Assembly: GCF_947494025.1 (NCBI RefSeq)
Contig: NZ_CANLTQ010000019.1
Location: 1 to 54,036 of the forward strand
Origin: an uncultured Jannaschia sp.
Lineage (GTDB): Bacteria > Pseudomonadota > Alphaproteobacteria > Rhodobacterales > Rhodobacteraceae
Length of the DNA stretch: 54,036 nt
Direction of reading: 5' to 3'
The notes under the pieces are model-generated. The model was not told where the DNA came from. It made no database searches and was given only the letters and a program-made list of their open reading frames with translations. This document shows, in pieces, positions 36,761-43,734 of this stretch. The translations under genes and the position numbers were made by a program. Each line of letters begins with the position of its first letter. The first letter of the stretch is position 1.

Positions 36761-37162
36761 TCACTCGTCTTGCCCGCCCGGACCGGGCCGCGTCAGGATG
36801 AAAAGCATCGCCCCCGCCAGAACAAGAGCCTGAAGGCCCAGAATCGAAGGCGGCAGTTTCACCAGCGAGCCAATCCCCAGGATCACCGCCATGGAAACAC
36901 ACGCGAGTGCTTTGTCGCGCCTCGCAATCGCTCCATGCGCTTCCCAGTCGCGCAGCGCCCCTCCGACGCGAGGATGATCCATCAGGCGGTGCCGCAGGGC
37001 CGGCGATCCTTTTCCGAAGGTCCAGGCCGCGACGATAAGAAACGGTGTCGTGGGCAGAAGCGGCAGCAGGATACCGATCATCCCGAGGCCGAACGAGACG
37101 GCGCCGCAGGCAACCCAGATCGCCCGTGGGACATGGCTCCCGGGTCCACGCGTACCGGTCAT
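36761..37162 (-). CDS. DUF454 (YbaN-family) inner-membrane protein
   Basis: 133 aa with three to four hydrophobic segments and the DUF454 hallmark GMIGILLPLLPTTPFLIVAAWTF followed by SPALRHRLMDHPRVGGALRDW. Function unknown in the family; it often lies near nitrogen-oxide or heme-related genes. Its ATG overlaps the globin stop by four bases (ATGA), so it is co-translated with the globin. Confidence 0.85.
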   Translation of the reverse strand: MTGTRGPGSHVPRAIWVACGAVSFGLGMIGILLPLLPTTPFLIVAAWTFGKGSPALRHRLMDHPRVGGALRDWEAHGAIARRDKALACVSMAVILGIGSLVKLPPSILGLQALVLAGAMLFILTRPGPGGQDE

Positions 37163-37632
37163 GCCAACCTCGGGTTCGGCGGCGTGGAGGATCGGCCGTA
37201 GCTGCTGCGCCGGTCGACGATGTTGCCGTGGATCGAGGCGGCGATGCGCTCGGCCCGCCCGATCACATGCGCGGCCCCGGGCGGCGGGCAGGTTTCCCGG
37301 GCCGCCTCTGAGAACAGGTCGAGCCAGCGGTCGAAATGGGCCTTCTCCATCGGCAGAAAAAGATGCGCGCGCATGGGCGAACCGTGATAGCGGCCTGTCA
37401 TCAGGGCGACGGACGACCAGAACGCGACCATGCGGTCGAGATGCGGTCCCCAGTCGGATATCCGTTCGGTGAAGATTGGCCCTAGAAGCGGATCGCGCCG
37501 GGCCAGGTCGTAGAACGCGTGGACGAGGCGCGTCAGCACGGCATCGTCGAGCCCGGTCCGATCCATCAGGGCGCGGGTGACCTCCGGCCGAAGCGTGACG
37601 ACCTCTCGGGGCGCGGGGACGGGACTGGACAT
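37159..37632 (-). CDS. group III truncated hemoglobin
   Basis: 157 aa. Globin helices are readable: LTRLVHAFYDLARRDPLLGPIF, WGPHLDRMVAFWSSVALMTGRYHGSPMRAHLFLP and HFDRWLDLFSEAARETCP, with the proximal-type histidine in the MRAH segment. Such globins bind O2 or NO and are found with NO-detoxification genes. It is transcribed divergently from the NsrR-like regulator with a 78-base gap that holds a candidate operator. Confidence 0.82.
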   Translation of the reverse strand: MSSPVPAPREVVTLRPEVTRALMDRTGLDDAVLTRLVHAFYDLARRDPLLGPIFTERISDWGPHLDRMVAFWSSVALMTGRYHGSPMRAHLFLPMEKAHFDRWLDLFSEAARETCPPPGAAHVIGRAERIAASIHGNIVDRRSSYGRSSTPPNPRLA

Positions 37633-37650
37633 GGCGTTCGGCCTTGAATC

Positions 37651-37665
37651 GGTATCCGATATGCG
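37651..37665. promoter_or_regulatory. candidate Rrf2/NsrR-type operator between globin and nsrR
   Basis: GGTATCCGATATGCG matches GGTATTCGAGATACC (42333-42347) at 11 of 15 positions, and TTT follows both within a few bases. It lies 19 bases before the globin ATG and 46 before nsrR. Confidence 0.5.
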
Positions 37666-37710
37666 ATTTTATACTTGTCGATTGCCGCCGTAAAGTCCCG
37701 AGGACGTCCG

Positions 37711-38145
37711 ATGCGCCTGACCGCCTTCACCGATTTCGGCTTCCGTGCCCTGATGCGGATCGCGAGCGAGCCGGACCGCGCCTTCTCGACCGCCGAGATT
37801 GCCGACGAGTTCGGTATCTCTCGCCATCACCTGACGAAGACGATGGCGGTGCTCGCCGCCGCCGGATTCCTGACCACACGGCGCGGCGCCGGCGGCGGGG
37901 CGATGCTCGCGCGACCGGCGGGGCAGATCGGGCTGGGCGCGGTGATGCGGGTGCTCGAGCGCGAGCAGGCGCTGGTCGAGTGCTTTCGCGCCGATGGCGG
38001 GGCCTGCGTGATCACGCCGGAATGTCGTCTGAAGCACTTCTTCGCCGAGGCCGAGGAGGCGTTCCTTGCCCGGCTCGACGGCTACACGCTGGCCGATTGC
38101 ACGCTGGCGCCGCGCGCGCGGCCCGTGGCGGAGGCGCTGTCGTGA
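37711..38145 (+). CDS. nsrR: Rrf2-family regulator, NsrR-like nitric oxide sensor
   Basis: 144 aa. Winged helix near residues 1-60 (MRLTAFTDFGFRALMRIASE, ADEFGISRHHLTKTMAVLAAAGFL, TRRGAGGGAMLARP). Three cysteines in ECFRADGGACVITPEC have C-x7-C-x5-C spacing, the [2Fe-2S]/[4Fe-4S] ligand pattern of NsrR. NO would destroy the cluster and release target promoters. Divergent from the globin and in an overlapping operon with DUF6522, nnrS and nnrU. Confidence 0.87.
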   Translation: MRLTAFTDFGFRALMRIASEPDRAFSTAEIADEFGISRHHLTKTMAVLAAAGFLTTRRGAGGGAMLARPAGQIGLGAVMRVLEREQALVECFRADGGACVITPECRLKHFFAEAEEAFLARLDGYTLADCTLAPRARPVAEALS

Positions 38146-38396
38146 AGCTGGATATCAACGCGGCGGGGGTCGAGGTTCCGGCGGACGAATTGGCCCCGCT
38201 CCTGGAGATGGCGCCGCCCGAGCTGCGTCGCCAGATGCGCGAGGGCGGCGTGACCAGCCTCTACGAGACGGGCGAGGACGAGGATGCAGGCCGGTTCCGC
38301 GTCACCTTCCGGTCGGCGCACTGGCGGGTGCGCTTCACCTGCGCGAGCGACGGGACGGTGCTGAGCCGGCAGCGCAACCGCCGCGGCGGGCCGTGA
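38142..38396 (+). CDS. DUF6522-like small protein
   Basis: 84 aa soluble protein without cysteine clusters beyond one Cys (FTCASDG). The pattern VPADELAPLLEMAPPELRRQMREGGVTSLYETGEDEDAGRFRVTF resembles small proteins that accompany nnrS/nsrR in proteobacteria. GTG start overlaps the nsrR stop (GTGA) and its stop overlaps the nnrS start in the same manner. Function not known. Confidence 0.7.
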   Translation: MKLDINAAGVEVPADELAPLLEMAPPELRRQMREGGVTSLYETGEDEDAGRFRVTFRSAHWRVRFTCASDGTVLSRQRNRRGGP

Positions 38397-39571
38397 GAGC
38401 GGGAACTGCGGCGCGGATGCGCGGCTGGGCCGGGCCGGCGGTGCTGAGCTTCGGCTTCCGGCCGTTCTTTCTGCTCGGCGGCCTCTGGGCCGCCGGGGCC
38501 ATGGCGGTGTGGATCGCGATGCTGTCGGGCGACCTGACGACGCCGACCCGCTTCGACCCCGTGGCCTGGCACGCGCACGAGTTCCTGTTCGGGTATCTCG
38601 GCGCCGTGATCGGCGGGTTTCTCCTGACGGCAGTGCCGAACTGGACCGGGCGGCTGCCGGTGACGGGGTGGGGGCTCGGCGGGCTCGTCCTGCTCTGGCT
38701 CGCGGGCCGCGTGGGCGTCGCGACCTCGGAATTGATCGGACCGCTCGCGGCCGGCATCCTCGACCTTGCCTTCCCGGTTTGCCTCGCGGCCGTGCTCCTG
38801 CACGAGGTCGTGGTGGGACGGACCTGGCGCAATCTGCCGGTCCTGGCGCTGCTCGCGGTCTTTGCGACCGCGAACGGCCTGTTCCACGTCGAGGGAACAG
38901 TCGGCGCTGGTGTACGACTGGGGCTGGCGACCGCCCTGATGATGATCGCCTTCGTCGGCGGCCGGATCGTCCCGAGCTTCACCCGGAACTGGCTGGTGAA
39001 GCGAGGTCTGGATGCGCCCCCGTCGTCGCCCATGCAGGGCTTCGACAAGGTGACGCTGGCCTTCACGGGCGCGGCGCTTCTGCTCTGGGTGGCTTGGCCC
39101 GATCGCGCCCCGACCGGTGCGGCGTTGATCGTCGCCGGCGGGGTGCAGGTCCTGCGGCTTGCGCGCTGGCAGGGGCATCGGACCCGGGGCGAGCCGCTGG
39201 TCTGGGTGCTCCATGCCGGCTACGCGTTCCTGCCGCTCGGCGCGCTGGTGATGGGGGCGGCGATCCTTGCGCCGGACCGCGTCGCACCCGCGGCCGCGCA
39301 GCACCTCTGGATGGCCGGGGCGATCGGGCTGATGACGCTGGCGGTGATGACGCGCGCGACGCTTGGCCATACCGGGCGCACGCTGCATGCCGGCCCCGCG
39401 ACGGTCGCGATCTATCTGGCGGTCATCGGCGCAACCTTCGTGCGGCTATGGGCGGGTCTCTGGCCTGCGGCCGCACCCGTGCTCCATGCCGCGTCGGGCA
39501 CGCTCTGGACCGCCGCCTTTCTGGGCTTCGCGATGACCTACGGCCCGATGTTGTTGCTGCCCCGACGATGA
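38393..39571 (+). CDS. nnrS: NnrS family heme-copper membrane protein
   Basis: 392 aa with about 12 hydrophobic segments. Typical NnrS patterns: LSFGFRPFFLLGGLWAAGAM, DPVAWHAHEFLFGYLGAVIGGFLLTAVPNWTG, IVPSFTRNWLVKRG, HAGYAFLPLGAL and MTRATLGHTGR. NnrS lowers damage from NO and supports denitrification. GTG 38393 overlaps DUF6522; ATG 38417 is an alternative start. Its stop overlaps the nnrU start. Confidence 0.9.
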   Translation: MRAGTAARMRGWAGPAVLSFGFRPFFLLGGLWAAGAMAVWIAMLSGDLTTPTRFDPVAWHAHEFLFGYLGAVIGGFLLTAVPNWTGRLPVTGWGLGGLVLLWLAGRVGVATSELIGPLAAGILDLAFPVCLAAVLLHEVVVGRTWRNLPVLALLAVFATANGLFHVEGTVGAGVRLGLATALMMIAFVGGRIVPSFTRNWLVKRGLDAPPSSPMQGFDKVTLAFTGAALLLWVAWPDRAPTGAALIVAGGVQVLRLARWQGHRTRGEPLVWVLHAGYAFLPLGALVMGAAILAPDRVAPAAAQHLWMAGAIGLMTLAVMTRATLGHTGRTLHAGPATVAIYLAVIGATFVRLWAGLWPAAAPVLHAASGTLWTAAFLGFAMTYGPMLLLPRR

Positions 39572-40239
39572 CGGGCTGGATCGCGTTCGCCGCCGCCTTC
39601 GCCGCGTTCTTCGTCAGCCATTCGGTTCCTCTCCGTCCGCCGGTCCGCGCGCGGCTCGTCCGCCTGCTCGGGCCGCGCAGGTTCGCCGTCGCCTATTCGG
39701 CGCTGTCGCTCGCCGCCTTGGCCTGGCTCGTCGTCGCTGCGGGACGCGCGCCCTATGTGGCGCTCTGGCCCCGCCTGCCGTGGCAGTCCTACGTCCCGCT
39801 CGCCGCCATGGCGCTCGCCTGCCTCATCGCGGCCTTCGCCGTCGCCCGGCCGAACCCGTTCTCGTTCGGCGGCAGATCCGGAGGGTTCGACCCGTCCCGC
39901 CCCGGCATCGTGCGCTGGATGCGACACCCGCTGCTGGCCGCGCTGGCGCTCTGGTCGGCGAGCCATATGGTGCCGAACGGCGATCTGGCGTATGTCCTGC
40001 TGTTTGGCACCTTCGCGGGCTTCGCCCTCCTGGGGATGCGGGTCGTCGATGAGCGCAGGCAGCGCGTGATGGGAGCGGCGCGTTGGACGGCGCTGCATCG
40101 CGCGGTCGCCGCCTGCCCGCCCCTGCCGTGCCCGGCATCGCTTCCGGGCGCGGCGCTTCGGCTCGCCCTCGCGGTGGCGCTCTATGCCGCGCTCCTCATG
40201 CTTCACCCGGTGGTGATCGGCGTCTCGCCGTTGCCCTGA
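39568..40239 (+). CDS. nnrU: NnrU family membrane protein
   Basis: 223 aa, about six hydrophobic segments (WIAFAAAFAAFFVSHSVPL, AVAYSALSLAALAWLVVAAG). Conserved NnrU pieces include PNPFSFGG, FDPSRPGIVRWMRHPLLAALALWSASHMVPNGD and GFALLGMRVVDERRQR. Required for nitrite and nitric oxide reduction in Rhodobacter relatives (family knowledge). ATG 39568 overlaps the nnrS stop by four bases; last gene of the nsrR operon. Confidence 0.88.
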   Translation: MTGWIAFAAAFAAFFVSHSVPLRPPVRARLVRLLGPRRFAVAYSALSLAALAWLVVAAGRAPYVALWPRLPWQSYVPLAAMALACLIAAFAVARPNPFSFGGRSGGFDPSRPGIVRWMRHPLLAALALWSASHMVPNGDLAYVLLFGTFAGFALLGMRVVDERRQRVMGAARWTALHRAVAACPPLPCPASLPGAALRLALAVALYAALLMLHPVVIGVSPLP

Positions 40240-40450
40240 TCATCCGGGACTGTCGTCCTTCAAGGTCGGAAGACGGGGCGGGTGCTCCAGGGAAATGCTT
40301 GCCGAGGCGTTTCCCGGCAGTGTGGATCTCGAGGTCAGCGCATCCGTCGGAAGTTCATCCTCAGCGGTAGCCCACATTATTACGTAGTCGAACAGCAAGT
40401 CCCCTTCGTGGCGGACATTCTCCCAAAGATATTGGAGGACGTCAAACGTC

Positions 40451-40480
40451 GATGCCCGGGCGATCGTTCATCCGGGCATC
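40451..40480 (-). terminator. hairpin downstream of nirK
   Basis: GATGCCCGG and CCGGGCATC form a perfect 9-bp stem with a 12-base loop, 14 bases after the nirK stop and between convergent nnrU and nirK transcripts. A short T-rich stretch follows on the minus strand. Confidence 0.55.
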
Positions 40481-40494
40481 ATCCCGTCCCTTCC

Positions 40495-41742
40495 TCAAGC
40501 GCCGATCGGCCGGGGCGGCACGACCTGCTCCATCAGGTCGTTGTCCCACTCGCCGTCGACGACGAAATGCGCCTCGGCCCCGAGCAGCGCGGCCTCGATC
40601 AGGTTGTGGTTGACGTAGGCGTAGGTGCCCGGCTGCTCGAAGGTGTACATCGCCGCCATGGCCGATCCGCCGCGGCAGAACCACGTCTCGAGTCCGGTCA
40701 GCGGTGCGTCGCTGAACGATCCGGCCTCCCAGACTTGATTGCCGTGCCCGCCGATCAGGTGGGGCCGTGAATCGCGGTTGGCCTGGTTGTGGATCATCAG
40801 CACCGTCTGGCCGACCGCAGACCGGATCGCGCCGCGCCCCGTCAGGGCGCCGACGGCGCCGTTGAAGACCGAATGGGTCGGGATCAACGTCCGCATCGCC
40901 GCAAGGCTGTCGGCGTAGTCCTCTCCGGCGGTGGCGTACTGGACGAAGTCGCCGCTCGCGTCCCGCGGCAGGTAGTAGTCCTGCTCCCCGATATAGGCGA
41001 TCTGGTCGTAGCGCAGCGGATTGCCGTCACCGTCCTTCAACCCGTCGCGCGGCAGGACCATGATTGCCCCGTTCATGCCGTGGCAGACGTGGTAGGGGAT
41101 CATCGCCCCGCCGGGCGCGCAATGATAGGTGAAGCAGCCGGGCTTTGTCGCCTTCCAGCGCAGCACCGTCTCCTCGCCGGGATAGATATGCGTCAGCGCC
41201 CCGCCGCCAAGCGCTCCGGTGGAGGCGTGGAAGTCGATGTTGTGCTCCAGCATGCTGTTCATCGGGTTGCGCAGTGTCAGTTCGACATAGTCGCCCTCGT
41301 GCACGACGATGAGCGGACCGGGGACCGAGCCCTCGTAGGTCAGCGCCCAGATGCTGGCGCCGGTATCCTCGTCCACCACCATCAGGCGCTCGCGGATCGT
41401 CATCTCGATCTCGAAGATCTTCGGCGGACCGCTCGCGACCTGCTCGTGCTCCGGCGCGTTTGGCGGCGGCACGAGGCGCTGCCGGACGCGCTCCAGCCCC
41501 GACAGGTCGGCCGGCGCGGCGTGGGTGATGGCGTCGGCCTGCGCCTTGATGACGGACGCGCCGGCCATGCGCGAGCGGGGCAGCGGCGCGCGGGCGGGGG
41601 CGCCATGGGCGAGCGTCCCGGTAAGCGCCGCCGCGCCAGCCAGGGCCGTGCCGCGCAGCATGCCGCGGCGGGTGGTCGTCGGACAGGAGGCCCTCCGGCC
41701 GCCGTCTGCCGTGATCGTCCGTTCTTGATCGTCGGTCTTCAT
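40495..41742 (-). CDS. nirK: copper-containing nitrite reductase
   Basis: 415 aa periplasmic enzyme reducing nitrite to NO. A twin-arginine signal ([20 protein letters not shown]) precedes two cupredoxin domains. Type 1 and type 2 copper ligands are visible in [36 protein letters not shown] and [12 protein letters not shown], with the catalytic Asp in NIDFHA and a His in [10 protein letters not shown]. Start 41742 follows GGAGG by eight bases. It is 63 bases downstream of pseudoazurin, its presumed electron donor, on the same transcript under an FNR box. Confidence 0.95.
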   Translation of the reverse strand: MKTDDQERTITADGGRRASCPTTTRRGMLRGTALAGAAALTGTLAHGAPARAPLPRSRMAGASVIKAQADAITHAAPADLSGLERVRQRLVPPPNAPEHEQVASGPPKIFEIEMTIRERLMVVDEDTGASIWALTYEGSVPGPLIVVHEGDYVELTLRNPMNSMLEHNIDFHASTGALGGGALTHIYPGEETVLRWKATKPGCFTYHCAPGGAMIPYHVCHGMNGAIMVLPRDGLKDGDGNPLRYDQIAYIGEQDYYLPRDASGDFVQYATAGEDYADSLAAMRTLIPTHSVFNGAVGALTGRGAIRSAVGQTVLMIHNQANRDSRPHLIGGHGNQVWEAGSFSDAPLTGLETWFCRGGSAMAAMYTFEQPGTYAYVNHNLIEAALLGAEAHFVVDGEWDNDLMEQVVPPRPIGA

Positions 41743-41805
41743 CTCGCGTCCTCCACACAACGGTTCAGGGACCCCGCCCGCGCGGGGCGGGGCGATCGGG
41801 CAAGG

Positions 41806-42246
41806 TCAGAGACCGAGCTCCTCGATCTGCATGACGAAGCGCTCCATTGCGTTGGGCGGAATGCGGCCGGCGAGGAACTCTCCGGGGACCTCCGACACGT
41901 CGCCCACGGCGACGGTCATCACCATGCCCATGGCGTAGTGCGGGAGGCACTTGATGCCGTAGAGACCGTCGGTCTCCAGCGTGACCTCGATCTCCTCGTT
42001 GATCCGGCCCTTGAAGGCGTCCGCGCCCTCCGGCGTCATCTCGAGAATGCTCTCGGCGTTGTGTCCGCGATCAGCGGCGAGGAACTTGACGGTGTCGCCC
42101 GGCGCGACTCGAAGGAAGGCCGGCTCGAATACCATGACCTCCCCGCCCTCGCCGCGGTTTAGCATCCGGACCTCATGGGTCTCGGCGAAACCGCCGGTGG
42201 CGGACATCGCCGCAAGGGCCAGTCCGGTGATCGTCGTCCTGAGCAT
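41806..42246 (-). CDS. paz: pseudoazurin
   Basis: 146 aa small blue copper protein of the periplasm. Sec signal MLRTTITGLALAAMSATGGF, then mature start ETHEVRMLNRGEGGEVMVFEP. Copper ligands: His in DRGHNAES and the loop CLPHYAMGM (Cys, His, Met). Start 42246 is favoured over the upstream in-frame ATG at 42282 because the signal peptide and a GAGGAG lie there. Donates electrons to NirK; promoter region contains an FNR box and a GGTAT palindrome. Confidence 0.93.
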   Translation of the reverse strand: MLRTTITGLALAAMSATGGFAETHEVRMLNRGEGGEVMVFEPAFLRVAPGDTVKFLAADRGHNAESILEMTPEGADAFKGRINEEIEVTLETDGLYGIKCLPHYAMGMVMTVAVGDVSEVPGEFLAGRIPPNAMERFVMQIEELGL

Positions 42247-42311
42247 GGCGCATCTCCTCGTCGCGCGTGTTTCGGATGCCACCCGCCTACGCCCGGTTTG
42301 AATCGGCGTTC

Positions 42312-42325
42312 TTGATGCAGATCAA
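42312..42325. promoter_or_regulatory. FNR/FixK box between paz-nirK and fnrL
   Basis: TTGATGCAGATCAA is a perfect TTGAT-N4-ATCAA palindrome, 66 bases before the pseudoazurin ATG and 90 before fnrL. It fits anaerobic activation of paz-nirK and possibly autoregulation of fnrL. Confidence 0.85.
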
Positions 42326-42332
42326 ATAAAAT

Positions 42333-42347
42333 GGTATTCGAGATACC
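42333..42347. promoter_or_regulatory. GGTAT palindrome, candidate NsrR-type operator
   Basis: GGTATTCGAGATACC is a perfect 5-5-5 inverted repeat seven bases from the FNR box and resembles the site at 37651-37665 in front of nsrR/globin. A repressor bound here could overlap the paz or fnrL promoter. Confidence 0.5.
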
Positions 42348-42414
42348 TATTTTGTGGAGGTGCCTCGAACCGGCGGCCATGACGCGCTAAGCTTGGCGCG
42401 CGGAGGACGACACG

Positions 42415-43131
42415 ATGCGCCAAGACATTCACAACGCCGACGTCCCCGTGCTGTGTCGCGCCTGCGAGGCGCGTCATCGCGGGATCTGCGGCGCGCTCGA
42501 CGCAAACGAGCTTCTGCGGCTCGGACGCAGGAGCAGCCGTCACGAGCACGGTGCCGGCACGACGCTCGTCGCGGTCGGCGATCGGCCCGAGCATTGCTCG
42601 AACATCCTCAGCGGCGTGGTGAAGCTGTCGAAGCTGCTGGCGGACGGGCGCCAGCAGGTGGTCGAGCTGCAGTTCGCGCCCGACTTCCTGGGTCGGCCCT
42701 TCGCCGAGCAGAGCGACGTCCTGGTCGAGGCGGCGACCGACGTGCGGCTCTGTTCGTTCCCGCGCCTTGCGCTCGAGGCGATGATGGCCGACGCGCCCGC
42801 CCTCGAGAACCGGATGCATCGGCAGGCGCTGCGCCAGCTCGACGATGCGCGCGACTGGATGATGACGCTCGGCCGGAAGAATGCCGCCGAGAAGGTGGCA
42901 TCGTTCCTGCTGATGATCGCGCGCCACGTGCGGCCGCAGGACGACGGGTATTCGTCACGTTTCGATCTGCCGCTCAGCCGCTCCGACATTGCCGACTTCC
43001 TGGGCCTTACGATCGAGACGATCAGCCGCCAACTCACCAGGTTGCGTAAAGACGGAACGATCGGGATCGAGAGGGCGCGTCATGTCACGGTGCAGGATCT
43101 CGAAGCACTGAAGCGCGCCGCCGCAATCTGA
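42415..43131 (+). CDS. fnrL: Crp/Fnr-family oxygen regulator, FnrL type
   Basis: 238 aa. The N-terminal CRACEARHRGIC (Cys14, 17, 25) and a fourth Cys in EHCSNIL supply the four ligands of an oxygen-labile [4Fe-4S] cluster. The cNMP-like barrel (LADGRQQVVELQFAPDFLGRPF) and the C-terminal helix-turn-helix LSRSDIADFLGLTIETISRQLTRL, with the E-x2-S-R residues that read TTGAT half-sites, are intact. Three matching boxes are seen in the window. Starts at ATG 42415, convergent with the hemerythrin gene. Confidence 0.9.
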   Translation: MRQDIHNADVPVLCRACEARHRGICGALDANELLRLGRRSSRHEHGAGTTLVAVGDRPEHCSNILSGVVKLSKLLADGRQQVVELQFAPDFLGRPFAEQSDVLVEAATDVRLCSFPRLALEAMMADAPALENRMHRQALRQLDDARDWMMTLGRKNAAEKVASFLLMIARHVRPQDDGYSSRFDLPLSRSDIADFLGLTIETISRQLTRLRKDGTIGIERARHVTVQDLEALKRAAAI

Positions 43132-43140
43132 CCTTGGCGA

Positions 43141-43641
43141 TCAGCCCGACTCCAGTCGACGGTATAGCGGCAGGACAATGTCGCGGTCGAAGGCCGAATG
43201 CCGTCGGAGCGGCTGGAACAGGCCGCGCATCAGGAAGCCCAGGCGGTCGGCGTCGGCGCGGCGCGGATCGCGGACAAAGCGCATGACGGATTCCGCGACC
43301 ATGACGGCATGGTCCTCGTCTTCGATATGCTCCGCCCTGAGGCGCGCGATTGTGACTTCGAGCCCGGCGCCGCTTGCGAGAATTGCGGGAAAGATGCGCG
43401 CTTCTTCGAGATCCTGGCACGCGCGCAAGGTCGGGTAGAGTTCTTCGGCCAGAACCGTCGCTGCCAAGGTGTCGATGCGGTCAGGGAGCGTGTCCGCCAG
43501 CGCTTCCAGTTCATGGCAGACCTGCTCCTGTCCCGAGATCAGAACCTCGAAGCGCAACGCAGGGCTGTTGGGTTCCCCGACTATTCCGGTGGGCGTCCGC
43601 ACCCCGTCGCCTCCCGTGACTGAATGATCTCCGAGAACCAT
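43141..43641 (-). CDS. hemerythrin HHE domain protein
   Basis: 166 aa helical protein. Possible iron ligands are His and Glu in EQVCHELEALADTLP, EELYPTLRACQDLEEARIFPAI, RLRAEHIEDEDHAVMV and RRHSAFDRDIVLPLYRRL, the layout of hemerythrin-like domains of the denitrification type. May bind O2, NO or repair iron centres. Start 43641 is uncertain because there is no strong ribosome site. It is divergent from ccoI over a 93-base gap that contains an FNR box. Confidence 0.72.
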   Translation of the reverse strand: MVLGDHSVTGGDGVRTPTGIVGEPNSPALRFEVLISGQEQVCHELEALADTLPDRIDTLAATVLAEELYPTLRACQDLEEARIFPAILASGAGLEVTIARLRAEHIEDEDHAVMVAESVMRFVRDPRRADADRLGFLMRGLFQPLRRHSAFDRDIVLPLYRRLESG

Positions 43642-43663
43642 AATTCCATATCCCGTCCATGAT

Positions 43664-43677
43664 TTGACATGGATCAA
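43664..43677. promoter_or_regulatory. FNR box upstream of the cco cluster
   Basis: TTGACATGGATCAA fits TTGAY-N4-ATCAA with one off-consensus base. It is 58 bases before the ccoI GTG, a good place for activation of ccoISNOQP, and 23 before the hemerythrin ATG. Confidence 0.75.
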
Positions 43678-43734
43678 GAAACGGGAACGACGTGAGCGGT
43701 AGGAGGACGGTGAACGCAACTTTCGGACGTCGCC

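Noticed and set aside
42810-43131. NnrR or DNR rather than FnrL identity for the Crp/Fnr regulator
   Set aside because: The N-terminal C-x2-C-x7-C plus a fourth Cys point to an iron-sulfur Fnr type; NnrR/DNR lack this set.
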